A stretch of 64,000 nucleotides of DNA from Actinoplanes nipponensis (GTDB lineage Bacteria; Actinomycetota; Actinomycetes; Mycobacteriales; Micromonosporaceae). Below the pieces are notes generated by a model, which searched no databases, was not told the origin of the DNA, and saw only the letters and a program-made list of their open reading frames with translations. The stretch spans positions 32,753 to 96,752 of the forward strand of contig NZ_BOMQ01000044.1 of the NCBI RefSeq assembly GCF_016862275.1. The letters run 5' to 3'. The position numbers were made by a program, and so were the translations under genes. Shown here one piece after another: positions 1 to 9,598 of the stretch; position 1 is the stretch's first letter, and the number at the start of each line of letters is the position of its first letter.

Positions 1-1166
1 AGCGGCTGCTCGCCTTCCTCGACGAGCACGTCTACCCCGCCGAGGCGACCTTCGACGAGGACTACGCCGGCGACTGGTCCCCGCCGCCGGTCATCGCGCG
101 GTTGCAGGCCGAGGCCCGCGCCGCCGGCCTGTGGAACCTCTTCCTGCCCGGCGAGCACGGCGCCGGCCTGAGCAACCTGCAGTACGCCCCGCTGGCCGAG
201 CTGACCGGCCGCAGCCCGGCGATCGCCCCGCCCGCCCTCAACTGCGCCGCGCCGGACACCGGCAACATGGAGGTGCTGGCCCAGTTCGGCAGCCCGGCCC
301 AGCGGGAGCGCTGGCTGCGGCCGCTGCTGGACGGCTCGATCCGGTCCGCCTTCGCCATGACCGAGCCGCAGGTGGCCTCCTCGGACGCCACCAACATCGG
401 CACCCGGATCACCCGCGACGGCGACGACTACGTGATCAACGGTCGCAAGTTCTACATCTCCGGCGCGATGAACCCGAACTGCCGGATCTTCATCGTGATG
501 GGCAAGACCGATCCGGAGGCCGCCCGGCACGTGCAGCAGAGCATGATCCTGGTGCCCCGGGACACGCCCGGCCTGACCGTGCGGCGCGGCATGACCGTGT
601 TCGGCTACGACGACGGCGACCACGGCGGCCACGCCGAGATGATCTTCGACGACGTCCGGGTGCCGGCGGAGAACCTGATCGGCGAGGAGGGCTCGGGCTT
701 CGCCATCTCGCAGGCCCGGCTGGGCCCGGGCCGGATCCACCACTGCATGCGGCTGATCGGGATGGCCGAGCGGGCCCTGGAGCTGATGTGCCGGCGGGCG
801 CTGGACCGCACCGCGTTCGGCAAGACGCTGGCCGAGCAGGGCGTGGTGCAGGACTGGATCGCCGAGTCGCGGGTCCGCATCGAGCAGGCCCGGCTGCTGG
901 TCCTCAAGGCGGCCTGGCTGATGGACACGGTCGGCAACAAGGGCGCGCACACCGAGATCCAGGCCATCAAGATCATCGTGCCGCGGACCACCGAGTGGAT
1001 CGTCGACAAGGCCATCCAGGCCCACGGCGCCGCCGGTGTCGGCCAGGACACCCCGCTGGCCCGGCTCTGGTCGCAGGCCCGCACGCTGCGCCTGGCGGAC
1101 GGCCCGGACGAGGTGCACAAGCGCTCGCTGGCCCGCCGCGAGCTCAACCGCTACCGGGGCGCCTGA
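1..1166 (+). CDS. Acyl-CoA dehydrogenase family protein (5' end outside window)
   Basis: This is a flavin-dependent acyl-CoA dehydrogenase, expected to introduce an alpha,beta double bond into an acyl-CoA. The reading frame is open to the left edge (frame beginning at base 3), so the true start lies upstream and the first in-window TTG is internal. Visible family features are the FAD/substrate region MTEPQVASSDATN, the middle beta domain with RKFYISGA, and a C-terminal helical domain with RTAFGK and QAHGAAGVGQD. The gene overlaps the next start by 1 nt, suggesting co-transcription with the TetR regulator. The sequence resembles the ACAD10/11-like branch, but the substrate cannot be read from it. 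Confidence 0.9.
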   Translation, partial: RLLAFLDEHVYPAEATFDEDYAGDWSPPPVIARLQAEARAAGLWNLFLPGEHGAGLSNLQYAPLAELTGRSPAIAPPALNCAAPDTGNMEVLAQFGSPAQRERWLRPLLDGSIRSAFAMTEPQVASSDATNIGTRITRDGDDYVINGRKFYISGAMNPNCRIFIVMGKTDPEAARHVQQSMILVPRDTPGLTVRRGMTVFGYDDGDHGGHAEMIFDDVRVPAENLIGEEGSGFAISQARLGPGRIHHCMRLIGMAERALELMCRRALDRTAFGKTLAEQGVVQDWIAESRVRIEQARLLVLKAAWLMDTVGNKGAHTEIQAIKIIVPRTTEWIVDKAIQAHGAAGVGQDTPLARLWSQARTLRLADGPDEVHKRSLARRELNRYRGA

Positions 1167-1762
1167 TGCCGGCCGCCTCACCCCGTCCACCCCAACGCAT
1201 CGACGGCCGCACGGCCCGCTCGGAACGCACCCGCAACGCCATCGTCGACGCCCACGTGGCGCTGATCCTGGGCGGCGACCTGCGCCCGACGGCGGACCGC
1301 ATCGCCAAGCAGGCCGGGGTGTCCCTGCGCGCCCTGTGGAGCCACTTCGCCGACATGGAGGCGCTCTTCGCGGCCAGCGGCGAGCGGATCCTGGAACAGC
1401 GCGACCAGGCCCACGAGGCGATCCCGCCGGACCTGCCGCTGGCGGCGCGCATCGACGCGTACTGCCACCAGCGGGCCCGGCTGCTGGAGCACATCGCGCC
1501 GGCGGCCAAGGCGTCGGCCCTGAAGGAGCCGTTCTCCCCCGCGTTGCAGAGCTACCGTCGCAGCCACACCGACCGGGTCCGGAGCGAGCTCAGGGTCCTG
1601 TTCGGCCGGGAGATCAACGGCGACGAGACCCTGCTGGCCGCCCTGACCGCGACCAGCATGTGGCCGACCTGGGGCACGATGCGCGACGCCCTGGAACTCG
1701 ACCCGGACGCCGCCCGGCTGGTGCTGACCCGCGCCGTCACGGCCCTGCTGACCGGCCGCTGA
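1166..1762 (+). CDS. TetR/AcrR family transcriptional regulator
   Basis: A 198-residue one-component regulator. An N-terminal helix-turn-helix lies at about residues 20-65 (RNAIVDAHVALILGG, then RIAKQAGVSLRALWSHFADM), followed by a helical ligand-binding domain with no obvious relatives by eye. The ATG overlaps the stop of the acyl-CoA dehydrogenase gene (TGATG), so it is probably translated from the same mRNA and is likely to regulate that transcript. Recognition helix wording (SLRALWSHF) departs from the usual YxHF form but keeps the HF pair. The ligand is unknown; an acyl-CoA is a guess from context. Confidence 0.85.
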   Translation: MPAASPRPPQRIDGRTARSERTRNAIVDAHVALILGGDLRPTADRIAKQAGVSLRALWSHFADMEALFAASGERILEQRDQAHEAIPPDLPLAARIDAYCHQRARLLEHIAPAAKASALKEPFSPALQSYRRSHTDRVRSELRVLFGREINGDETLLAALTATSMWPTWGTMRDALELDPDAARLVLTRAVTALLTGR

Positions 1763-1784
1763 CCGGGGTCCCGGGCGACACGCC

Positions 1785-1816
1785 AGAAAATCTATCCGTG
1801 GAGGACTAGATTTTCT
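1785..1816. promoter_or_regulatory. A/T-rich 10-bp inverted repeat
   Basis: Arms AGAAAATCTA (1785-1794) and TAGATTTTCT (1807-1816) are perfect reverse complements separated by 12 nt. An A/T-rich stem is unusual in such GC-rich DNA. It sits 22 bp after the TetR stop, so it may be a dimeric-regulator operator or a terminator; the lack of a T-run favours an operator. Confidence 0.5.
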
Positions 1817-2243
1817 TCGGGGAGTCGGCTAACGTTTCTCTGGTCGAACAAGGAACAAAAAGACGCGGACGTACCGCCCGGCCGTGAGGTCACGACGGGC
1901 ATGAGCAAGACAGCGGCACCCACGCCTAAGCGGCGGGGTGTTGTGGATCCGCCGCACGTGGCAGGGCCGAGAAGTTGGCGTGGGGCTCTACCACCGGCGG
2001 GGAAGTACGCACGTCGTCAGAGCAAGTGGAAGACAGAGGAAAGGGAGGGTTCACGCACCGTTGGATCGCCCGCTTGGACCGCTGTACCGGGTCAGAGCGG
2101 ACACCGCAGTTTCCATCGAACGAGAGGTGGTCTCCGGTCACGCTTACGCGATCCCTGCACCCGAAACCGTTACACACGGCTGGTGCGGATGACTCAAACC
2201 GACGCGACTGTCGGCAAATGGTGTTCTAAAACCCGATAACCCT

Positions 2244-2272
2244 GGGCCCCGGCGCGATCTGCGCCGGGGCCC
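2244..2272 (+). terminator. 12-bp perfect hairpin just upstream of MerR RBS
   Basis: GGGCCCCGGCGC (2244-2255) pairs perfectly with 2261-2272 around a GATCT loop. It lies immediately before the ribosome-binding site GGAGGTGA of the gene starting at 2289 and has no T-tract. It could end an upstream transcript or act as an attenuator in the leader of the MerR gene. Confidence 0.55.
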
Positions 2273-2288
2273 TCGACACGGAGGTGAC

Positions 2289-2609
2289 ATGGCCCAACCC
2301 GACGACATGTTCGGTGACGAGGACTATCCGGCCTACACGATGGGCCGCGCCGCGGAGATCGTCGGAGTCTCGCAGGACTTCCTGCGGCGGCTCGGCGACG
2401 CGAAACTGATCGACCCGTTCCGCTCCCCCGGCGGACACCGGCGCTACTCCCGCTACCAGCTGCGACTCGCGGCCCGGGCCAAGGAGATGGTGGACGAGGG
2501 CACCGCCCTGGAGGCGGCGTGCCGGATCATCATCCTGCAGGACCAGCTCGACGAGGCCCTGCGGGTGAACGAGACCCTCCGACGCAACGAGAACAGCACC
2601 GCAGACTGA
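2289..2609 (+). CDS. Small MerR-family DNA-binding protein
   Basis: A 106-residue protein with a winged-helix MerR domain at about residues 17-85: YTMGRAAEIVGVSQDFLRRL (helix-turn-helix), the wing signature SPGGHRRYSRYQL, and a following helix. A short C-terminal amphipathic helix (about residues 82-100) could dimerise. There is no effector-binding domain, as in HspR- or BldC-like short MerR proteins. A strong ribosome-binding site (GGAGGTGAC) ends 6 nt or less before ATG 2289. The long noncoding leader with a hairpin next to the RBS suggests post-transcriptional or autoregulatory control. The target genes are unknown. Confidence 0.85.
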   Translation: MAQPDDMFGDEDYPAYTMGRAAEIVGVSQDFLRRLGDAKLIDPFRSPGGHRRYSRYQLRLAARAKEMVDEGTALEAACRIIILQDQLDEALRVNETLRRNENSTAD

Positions 2610-2717
2610 CCACTCGCCCCCGGCACGCGGTCCCGCCCCTGATCCGGGCCGGGGCCGTTCGTCATTTCCGGCCCGGCGCCGGGCCGGGCCCGCCGAGCCA
2701 CCCCGGGCCGCGCTGCC

Positions 2718-2786
2718 GGCGCGAAGGCGCAGCGGGAAGCCGTCGTCTGCACGGTGAACTACCGCGACACCTACGAGCTCGGCTGA
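2718..2786 (+). pseudogene. Possible C-terminal remnant of a decayed gene
   Basis: On the plus strand, bases 2718-2786 read GAKAQREAVVCTVNYRDTYELG-stop with consistently G/C third positions, like the tail of a real protein. No start or recognisable upstream domain remains. The last 16 bases overlap the 3' end of the minus-strand alcohol dehydrogenase. I cannot name the parent family; chance open frame is the main alternative. Confidence 0.25.
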
Positions 2787-3879
2787 GGCGCGCCGCCGGG
2801 GAAGACCACCACCGAGCGGGCCCCCTCGCCGCGGGCCATCCGGTCGAAGGCCGCCGGCACCTCGGCCAGCGTGATCCGGTCGGTGATCAGGTGGTCCAGC
2901 CGCAGCGCGCCGGACAGCACGTCCTGGGCCAGGGCCGGCACCTCCACGTCCGGATCGGCCGAGCCGTAGACCGAGGCCCGCAGCGTACGGGCGCTGGAGA
3001 AGATGTCCAGCGCGCTGAGTTCCACCATGTCGTCCGAGCGGCCCATGCCGACCACGGTCACCTGGCCGCCGCGGCGGGTGGCCCGCCACGCCGCCCGGAT
3101 GGTCGACGCCCGGCCCACGCACTCGAAGGCGTGGTCCGCGCCGAGGCGCTGGGTGCGGGACCGGATGTCCTTGGACAGGTTGTCCGAGGAGACCACGAAG
3201 TCGGTCGCGCCGGCCGCCTCGGCCAGCGCCTTCTTCGCCTCGGTCAGGTCCACCGCGATGACCGCGGCGGCGCCGGCGGCCCGGGCCGCCGCAACCACGG
3301 ACAGGCCCACGCCGCCCAGGCCGATCACCACGACCGTGTCGCCCGCCGCGACCCGGGCGGTGTTGCGCACGGCCCCGGTGCCGGTCAGCACCGCGCAGCC
3401 CAGCAGGGCCGCGTTCTCCCAGGACAGCTCGTCCGGTACGGCGATGACGGCCTTCTCCGGCACCACGACCTGCTCGGCGAAGGCGCCCAGCCCCAGCGTC
3501 ACGTGCACCGGCGCGCCGTCCAGCGTGCTGCCGTTCTCCAGCGCCGCCACGTTCGCCGCGGCGCACAGCCACGGCTCGCCGTGGGTGCAGAACCAGCACT
3601 CGCGGCAGGCCGGCGACCAGTTCAGCGCCACGTGCGTGCCGGGGCGGACCCGGGTCACGCCCGCGCCCGCCTCCAGCACCTCGCCGGCCGCCTCGTGGCC
3701 GAGCACCAGGGGGTGCGGCGGGCTGAGGGTGCCGTTGACCATCGACAGGTCCGAGTGGCACACGCCGGCCGCCCGGATGCCGACCCGGACCTGACCGGGA
3801 CCGACCTCGGGCAGCCGCAGCTCCTCGACCGCCGGGGCCGTGCCGGCCGCCCGGACGACCAGGCCCTTGATGTAAGCGC

Positions 3880-3883
<4 letters not shown>
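2771..3883 (-). CDS. Zinc-dependent alcohol dehydrogenase (MDR superfamily)
   Basis: A 370-residue medium-chain dehydrogenase, expected to interconvert alcohol and aldehyde with NAD(P). The catalytic zinc site is suggested by GVCHSD and GHEAAGEV, and the structural zinc site by the four-cysteine stretch CRECWFCTHGEPWLC. The nucleotide-binding motif is GLGGVGLS. The GTG start at 3883 overlaps the stop of the aldehyde dehydrogenase gene by 4 nt (GTGA), indicating translational coupling. The pair could carry an alcohol to an acid, which the neighbouring acyl-CoA ligase could activate; the physiological alcohol is not known. Confidence 0.92.
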
Positions 3884-5276
<1,393 letters not shown>

Positions 5277-5280
<4 letters not shown>

Positions 5281-5924
5281 GTGCGGCTCCCTTTCAGCGG
5301 GTCCAGGCGCGCTTTGAGCGCCTCCAGGCCGGTGAGGACGGTTTCCAGGCCGAGGGCGAACGCGCCCTCGTCGACGCTGCGCCGGTGCTCGGCGAGCAGG
5401 TGGGCGTCGCGCAGGTGCGGGTACTGCTCGGCGTACAGCTCGGGGTCCTCGTCGAAGCCTAGGGCGAACGAGCCGAGCGCCGCACCGGTGACCAGATAAC
5501 GCATCACCGCGCCGATGTGGGTGGCCCGGGCCGGCGGCCAGCCGGCGGCGATGAGGCCGCCGTAGACGGCGTCGGCCATGGCCAGCGCGGCGGGCCGCCG
5601 GCCGGGGCCGTGGGCCAGGACGGGCACGATGTTCGGGTGGGCGGCCAGCTCCGCGTGGTACGAGTACGCCCAGAGCCGCAGCGCCTCCCGCCAGTCGTGC
5701 GTGCCGAAGAACGACGCGTCGACCCGGGCCACCACCGCGTCGGCGACCGCGTCCAGGATCTCGGCCTTGGTCGGGAAGTGGTTGTACAGGGAGGGCCCCG
5801 CGACCCCCAGCTCGGTGGCGAGCCGGCGCACCGAGACCGCCTCCAGCCCCTCGGCGTCGACCAGGGCGCCGGCCACCTCGACGATCCGTTCCCGGCTGAG
5901 CAGGGTGTGCCGGGGCCGGGCCAT
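5277..5924 (-). CDS. TetR family regulator of the aldehyde/alcohol dehydrogenase operon
   Basis: A 215-residue TetR protein. The helix-turn-helix lies near residues 10-55 (SRERIVEVAGALVDAEG, ELGVAGPSLYNHFPTKAEIL), with a C-terminal domain resembling the TetR_C type that sits with tetracyclin-like regulators (HPNIVPVLAHGP). It heads the minus-strand operon with the aldehyde and alcohol dehydrogenases and is divergent from an acyl-CoA dehydrogenase gene. The 54-bp divergent spacer holds a clear inverted repeat, so it probably controls both directions. The ATG is preceded by CAGGAG. Confidence 0.9.
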
Positions 5925-5952
5925 TTAACGCTCCTGAAACTCTGGACGGCAC

Positions 5953-5973
5953 AAAACTTACACCGCTAGTTTT
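5953..5973. promoter_or_regulatory. Probable TetR operator
   Basis: Inverted repeat AAAACT (5953-5958) and AGTTTT (5968-5973) with a 9-nt spacer, in the divergent spacer between the TetR gene and the acyl-CoA dehydrogenase gene. It overlaps the TAGTTT -10 hexamer (5967-5972) that ends 6 nt before the GTG of the plus-strand gene, so binding would block that promoter. Confidence 0.65.
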
Positions 5974-5978
5974 ATCAC

Positions 5979-7151
5979 GTGGACTTTCAACTCAGCGACG
6001 AGGAGCGGGCCGTTCGCGACACCGCCCGCCAATTCATCACCCGCGAGGTCATGCCGCTGGAGCAGGAAGCTCTGCGGCGCGAGCGCAACCACCAACCCGG
6101 GCTGGAGCGCAGCGAGCTGCGCGAGCTCCAGCTCAAGGCGAAGAAGTTCGGCTTCTGGGGCCTGTCGACCCCGGAGGAGTACGGCGGCATGGACCTCCCC
6201 GCGGTCCTGCAGTCGCTGATCTGGACCGAGGTCGGCCGCACGTTCGTGCAGTTCAAGTTCGGCGGCGAGGCCGACAACATCCTGTATTACGCCAACGACG
6301 CGCAAAAGGCCGAGTACCTGGTGCCGACCATCGAGGGCGACCGGATCTCCTGCTTCGCGATCACCGAGCCGGGCGCCGGCTCGGACGCGGCCAACATCAA
6401 GCTCAGCGCCCGCCGGGACGGCGACGACTGGGTCCTCAACGGCGAGAAGACGTTCATCACCAACGGCAACGACGCGGACTTCGTCATCGTCGTGGCGGTC
6501 ACCGACAAGGAGAAGGGCGTGCGCGGCGGCGGCACGACCGCCTTCCTGGTCGACCGGGAGATGGGCTGGCGCTCGGAGTTCATCCAGACCATGGGCGAAG
6601 GCGGCCCGGCCGCGCTGGTCTTCGACAACGTGCGGGTGCCCTCGCGCAACATCCTGGGCGAGATCGGCCAGGGCTTCGAGCTGGGCATGAAGTGGATCGG
6701 CAAGGGCCGCTACCTGATCCCGTCGAACGCCCTCGGCATCGCCGAGCGCGCCCTGGGCATGGCCGTCGACTACGCCAACACCCGCGAGACCTTCGGCGCC
6801 ACCATCGGCACCAACCAGGCCATCCAGTGGATGATCGCCGACTCCGAGGTCGAGCTGGAGGCGGCCCGCTGGCTCATCCTCAAGGCCGCCTGGACGGTGG
6901 ACCAGGGCTGGGACCCGCGGCACGCGTCCTCGATGGCCAAGCTGTACGGCGCCACCATGGTCAACAATGTGGTCGACCGGGTCATGCAGATCCACGGCGG
7001 CATGGGCTACACCCGCGAGCTGCCCATCGAGCGCTGGTACCGCCAGGTCCGGCTGATGCGCATCTACGAGGGCACCGACGAGATGCAGCGCCTGATCATC
7101 TCCCGCGACCTGCTGCGCGGCTACACCAAGATCGGGGGGCACCTCTCATGA
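5979..7151 (+). CDS. Acyl-CoA dehydrogenase
   Basis: A 390-residue acyl-CoA dehydrogenase of full family length. Seen in order are the N-terminal helical domain (FQLSDEERAVRDTARQF), the FAD region CFAITEPGAGSDAANIK, WVLNGEKTFITNG, and the C-terminal domain with RETFGATIGTNQAIQWMIAD and the MQIHGGMGYTRELPIERWYR stretch. The start is GTG 5979, placed 6 nt after a TAGTTT hexamer, suggesting leaderless translation. The stop overlaps the ATG of the acyl-CoA ligase gene. With that ligase it could activate and oxidise an unidentified acid. Confidence 0.94.
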   Translation: MDFQLSDEERAVRDTARQFITREVMPLEQEALRRERNHQPGLERSELRELQLKAKKFGFWGLSTPEEYGGMDLPAVLQSLIWTEVGRTFVQFKFGGEADNILYYANDAQKAEYLVPTIEGDRISCFAITEPGAGSDAANIKLSARRDGDDWVLNGEKTFITNGNDADFVIVVAVTDKEKGVRGGGTTAFLVDREMGWRSEFIQTMGEGGPAALVFDNVRVPSRNILGEIGQGFELGMKWIGKGRYLIPSNALGIAERALGMAVDYANTRETFGATIGTNQAIQWMIADSEVELEAARWLILKAAWTVDQGWDPRHASSMAKLYGATMVNNVVDRVMQIHGGMGYTRELPIERWYRQVRLMRIYEGTDEMQRLIISRDLLRGYTKIGGHLS

Positions 7152-8683
7152 CGATGTTGTCGCTGGCGGCCGTGCTGGCCGAGGCCGCCCGGCGGTATCC
7201 GGAGAGAGTCGCGATCGTCGACCACGCGGAGCGGATCAGCTACCGCGATCTCTGGGCGCAGTCCCGCGCGTACGCCGCCGGGCTGCGGGAGCTGGGTGTC
7301 GGGGCCGGCGACACGGTCGCCGTGCTGGTGCCCAACGTGGCCGACTTCCCCCGGGCCTACTACGGCGCGCTCGCGGTGGGCGCCCGGATCGTGCCGGTCC
7401 ACCTGCTGCTCACCCCGCAGGAGATGGCGTACGTGCTGCGCGACAGCGGCACCGACCTGCTTGTGGCCCACTCCAGCCAGCTGGAGAACGCGCTGGCCGC
7501 GGCCCGCATCGCCGGCACCAGGGTGGCCAGCGTCGGGCCGATGCCGCCCGGGATCCCCGACGCCCCGCCCCGGCTGGAGGAGGTCGCGGCCTCGGTGGCG
7601 CCGCTGCCGACGTACGTGAGCCGGGAGGCCGAGGACGTCGCGGTGATCTTCTACACCAGCGGCACCACCGGGGAGCCCAAGGGCGCCCTGCTCACCCACC
7701 TCAACCTGGTCATGAACGCGACCGTGAACGTCTTCGACGCCAACGAGGTGCGCGCCGACGACGTGGTCATGGGCTGCCTGCCGCTGTTCCACACGTTCGG
7801 CCAGACCGTCGGCATGAACGGCACCTTCCGGCTGGGCGGGACGCTGGTGCTGCTCGCCCGCTTCACCGGCGAGGCGGCGATCGACCTGATGGTCCGCGAG
7901 CACGTGACCGTCTTCCACGGCGTGCCGACGATGTACATCGGCCTGCTGGAGGCGGCGGCGAAGGCCGACAAGCTGCCCGAGCTGCGGATCTGCGTGTCGG
8001 GCGGGGCGTCGCTGCCGGTCGCGGTGCTGGAGCGCTTCAGCGCGGTGTTCGGCTCGACCGTGTTCGAGGGGTACGGGCTCTCCGAGACCTCACCCACGGC
8101 GACCACCAACCAGCCCGCCTTCGGCACCCGCGCCGGCACGATCGGACACCCGATCTGGGGCGTCGAGGTGGAGATCGCCCGGGCGGAGGTCGACGAGCGC
8201 ATCGAGCTGCTGCCGACCGGCGAGCTCGGGGAGATCGTGATCCGCGGGCACAACGTCTTCGCGGGCTACCTGAACCGGCCCGAGGCGACCGCCGAGGCGA
8301 TGGTCGACGGCTGGTTCCGCAGCGGCGACCTGGGCACCAAGGACGCCGACGGCTTCATCACGATCGTCGACCGCAAGAAGGACCTGGTGATCCGGGGCGG
8401 CTTCAACGTCTACCCGCGCGAGGTCGAGGAGGCCCTGGCCCGGCACCCGTCCGTGGTGCAGGTCGCGGTGATCGGCGTGCCCGATCCCGTGCTCGGCGAG
8501 GAGATCTGCGCCGTGGTGGTGCCCGACCCGGGCGGCCTCACCGAGCAGGAGCTCATCGACTGGTCCCGGGAGAAGCTCGGCAAGCACAAGTACCCGCGGC
8601 AGATCCGCTTCGTCGAGGCGCTGCCGATGGGCCCCAGCTTCAAGGTCCTCAAGCGGGAGCTACGCCGCACCTTCGGCCAGTAG
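7148..8683 (+). CDS. AMP-dependent acyl-CoA synthetase (FadD-like)
   Basis: A 511-residue adenylate-forming ligase that activates a carboxylic acid with ATP and CoA. Motifs: the P-loop-like YTSGTTGEPKGALLTH, the core GYGLSETSPTAT, the hinge SGDLGTKDADGFITIVDRKKD, and the C-terminal catalytic lysine region PRQIRFVEALPMGPSFKVLKREL. Length and motif order fit the medium/long-chain acyl-CoA ligase group. The ATG overlaps the acyl-CoA dehydrogenase stop (ATGA), so the two are coupled. Its 3' end overlaps the convergent Nudix gene by 24 bp. Confidence 0.93.
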   Translation: MTMLSLAAVLAEAARRYPERVAIVDHAERISYRDLWAQSRAYAAGLRELGVGAGDTVAVLVPNVADFPRAYYGALAVGARIVPVHLLLTPQEMAYVLRDSGTDLLVAHSSQLENALAAARIAGTRVASVGPMPPGIPDAPPRLEEVAASVAPLPTYVSREAEDVAVIFYTSGTTGEPKGALLTHLNLVMNATVNVFDANEVRADDVVMGCLPLFHTFGQTVGMNGTFRLGGTLVLLARFTGEAAIDLMVREHVTVFHGVPTMYIGLLEAAAKADKLPELRICVSGGASLPVAVLERFSAVFGSTVFEGYGLSETSPTATTNQPAFGTRAGTIGHPIWGVEVEIARAEVDERIELLPTGELGEIVIRGHNVFAGYLNRPEATAEAMVDGWFRSGDLGTKDADGFITIVDRKKDLVIRGGFNVYPREVEEALARHPSVVQVAVIGVPDPVLGEEICAVVVPDPGGLTEQELIDWSREKLGKHKYPRQIRFVEALPMGPSFKVLKRELRRTFGQ

Positions 8684-9112
8684 CACCGGCAGCTCCGCGA
8701 CGATCGGCTGGTCCGCCGGCAGCCAGGGCACGCTGTCCAGCTCGTCGGCGGCCAGCCAGCGCATCGCCGCGTGTTCCAGGGCCCGCGGCTCGTCGCCGTT
8801 CAGCAGCGTCACCGTGAAGACGCGCAGGACGGCGCGGCCGTGGGCCAGCGGCACGTCCGGGCCGATCCGGGCCCCGACCCTCACCCGTACGCCCAGCTCC
8901 TCCGCGCACTCGCGGGCCAGCGCCTGAGCGTCGGTCTCCCCCGGCTCCACCTTGCCGCCCGGGAACTCCCAGCGCCCGGCGACCTCGGGCGGCGCGGAGC
9001 GCTCGCAGGCGAGCACCCGGCCCGCCGTCACGATCACTGCCGCCACAATCACCCTGGGTGACGGGCGGCCGCTGACGTGGTGTTCATGGGACATGAGCCA
9101 AGAGCGTGCCAC
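8660..9112 (-). CDS. Nudix (MutT-like) hydrolase
   Basis: A nucleoside-diphosphate-type hydrolase of about 144-150 residues. The full Nudix box is present (GGKVEPGETDAQALARECAEELGV, shown here by its ends GGKVEPGE and REC-EELG), with the substrate-side WEFPGGK. The sequence resembles the MutT/8-oxo-dGTP class that cleans the nucleotide pool. The GTG at 9112 gives the longest frame; an in-frame ATG at 9094 (MSHEHHV) is an equally good start. It runs into the convergent acyl-CoA ligase gene at its 3' end. Confidence 0.88.
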   Translation of the reverse strand: MARSWLMSHEHHVSGRPSPRVIVAAVIVTAGRVLACERSAPPEVAGRWEFPGGKVEPGETDAQALARECAEELGVRVRVGARIGPDVPLAHGRAVLRVFTVTLLNGDEPRALEHAAMRWLAADELDSVPWLPADQPIVAELPVLLAEGAA

Positions 9113-9276
9113 AAAACTTGACCGATCAGGTTGCCCGAGGCGTCCCGATCGTCACGCAAACACGGATATGTGGGCGTGGACATAGTTGACGGGGAAGACA
9201 AGACTGTGGGCACCGACCATGACGACACGGCGACAGTTTGGCCACAAGCCGGCAACGACGCCAGGGAGGTGCGGCC

Positions 9277-9588
9277 ATGCGGGGCAGGAAACTACGGGGT
9301 ACCCGCTCCGACTACTTGAGTGACGCGCTGGCGGTGCTGGGCGGGTGGACCCAGGACGGCGTGCAGCTCAAACGCGTGCTCGCGTGCGACGACAGCCAGC
9401 ATGCCGCGCTCACCGAGCGGATCAAGGTCGCCGCCGACACGTTGCGCCTGCGGCCCAGCATCCGGCGCATGGACGGTCACACGCAGATCCTGCTCGGCGC
9501 GTCCGACGGCCAGACCATCACCGACGGTGAGGTCACCCTCGCGGCCCGGATCGAGGACGCGTACCGCACAGTGGTGGGCCCTCAGTAG
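9277..9588 (+). CDS. Pterin-4a-carbinolamine dehydratase-like protein
   Basis: A 103-residue protein whose layout matches the pterin dehydratase (DCoH/PhhB) fold: LGGWTQDGVQLKRV near the N-terminus, a central helix, then HTQILLGASDGQTITDGEV and a final helix LAARIEDAYRTV. The two catalytic histidines of the family (HHP) are not visible; the matching place reads LRPSIRR, so activity is doubtful. The start is ATG 9277 with GGGAGGT 6 nt upstream. It is followed 10 nt later by the PH-domain gene. Confidence 0.6.
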   Translation: MRGRKLRGTRSDYLSDALAVLGGWTQDGVQLKRVLACDDSQHAALTERIKVAADTLRLRPSIRRMDGHTQILLGASDGQTITDGEVTLAARIEDAYRTVVGPQ

Positions 9589-9591
9589 CCT
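9586..9591 (+). promoter_or_regulatory. -10 hexamer TAGCCT of the PH-domain gene
   Basis: TAGCCT ends 7 nt before ATG 9599 and overlaps the stop codon of the preceding gene. No ribosome-binding site is visible, so a leaderless transcript is likely. Confidence 0.5.
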
Positions 9592-9598
9592 CGGCATC

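Larger units (their letters stand above)
1763..2288. other. 526-bp noncoding region upstream of MerR-type gene
   Basis: No open frame here has the strong third-position GC bias of the flanking genes, and base composition is visibly less GC-rich. It holds an A/T-rich inverted repeat just after the TetR gene (1785-1816) and a 12-bp perfect GC-rich hairpin just before the MerR ribosome-binding site (2244-2272). I do not recognise a known RNA family between them. A small RNA or a long regulated leader for the MerR gene is possible. Confidence 0.6.

Noticed and set aside
1901..2239. Open frame of 112 codons in the noncoding block
   Set aside because: Codon third positions lack the strong G/C bias of real genes here, there is no ribosome-binding site or hexamer at the start, and the translation has no recognisable motif.
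2215..2239. CAAA-N13-CCCGATAA resembling a WhiG/FliA-type promoter upstream of the MerR gene
   Set aside because: The -10-like CCCGATAA is close to consensus, but the spacing (13 rather than 15) and the -35 element do not fit, so it is probably coincidental.
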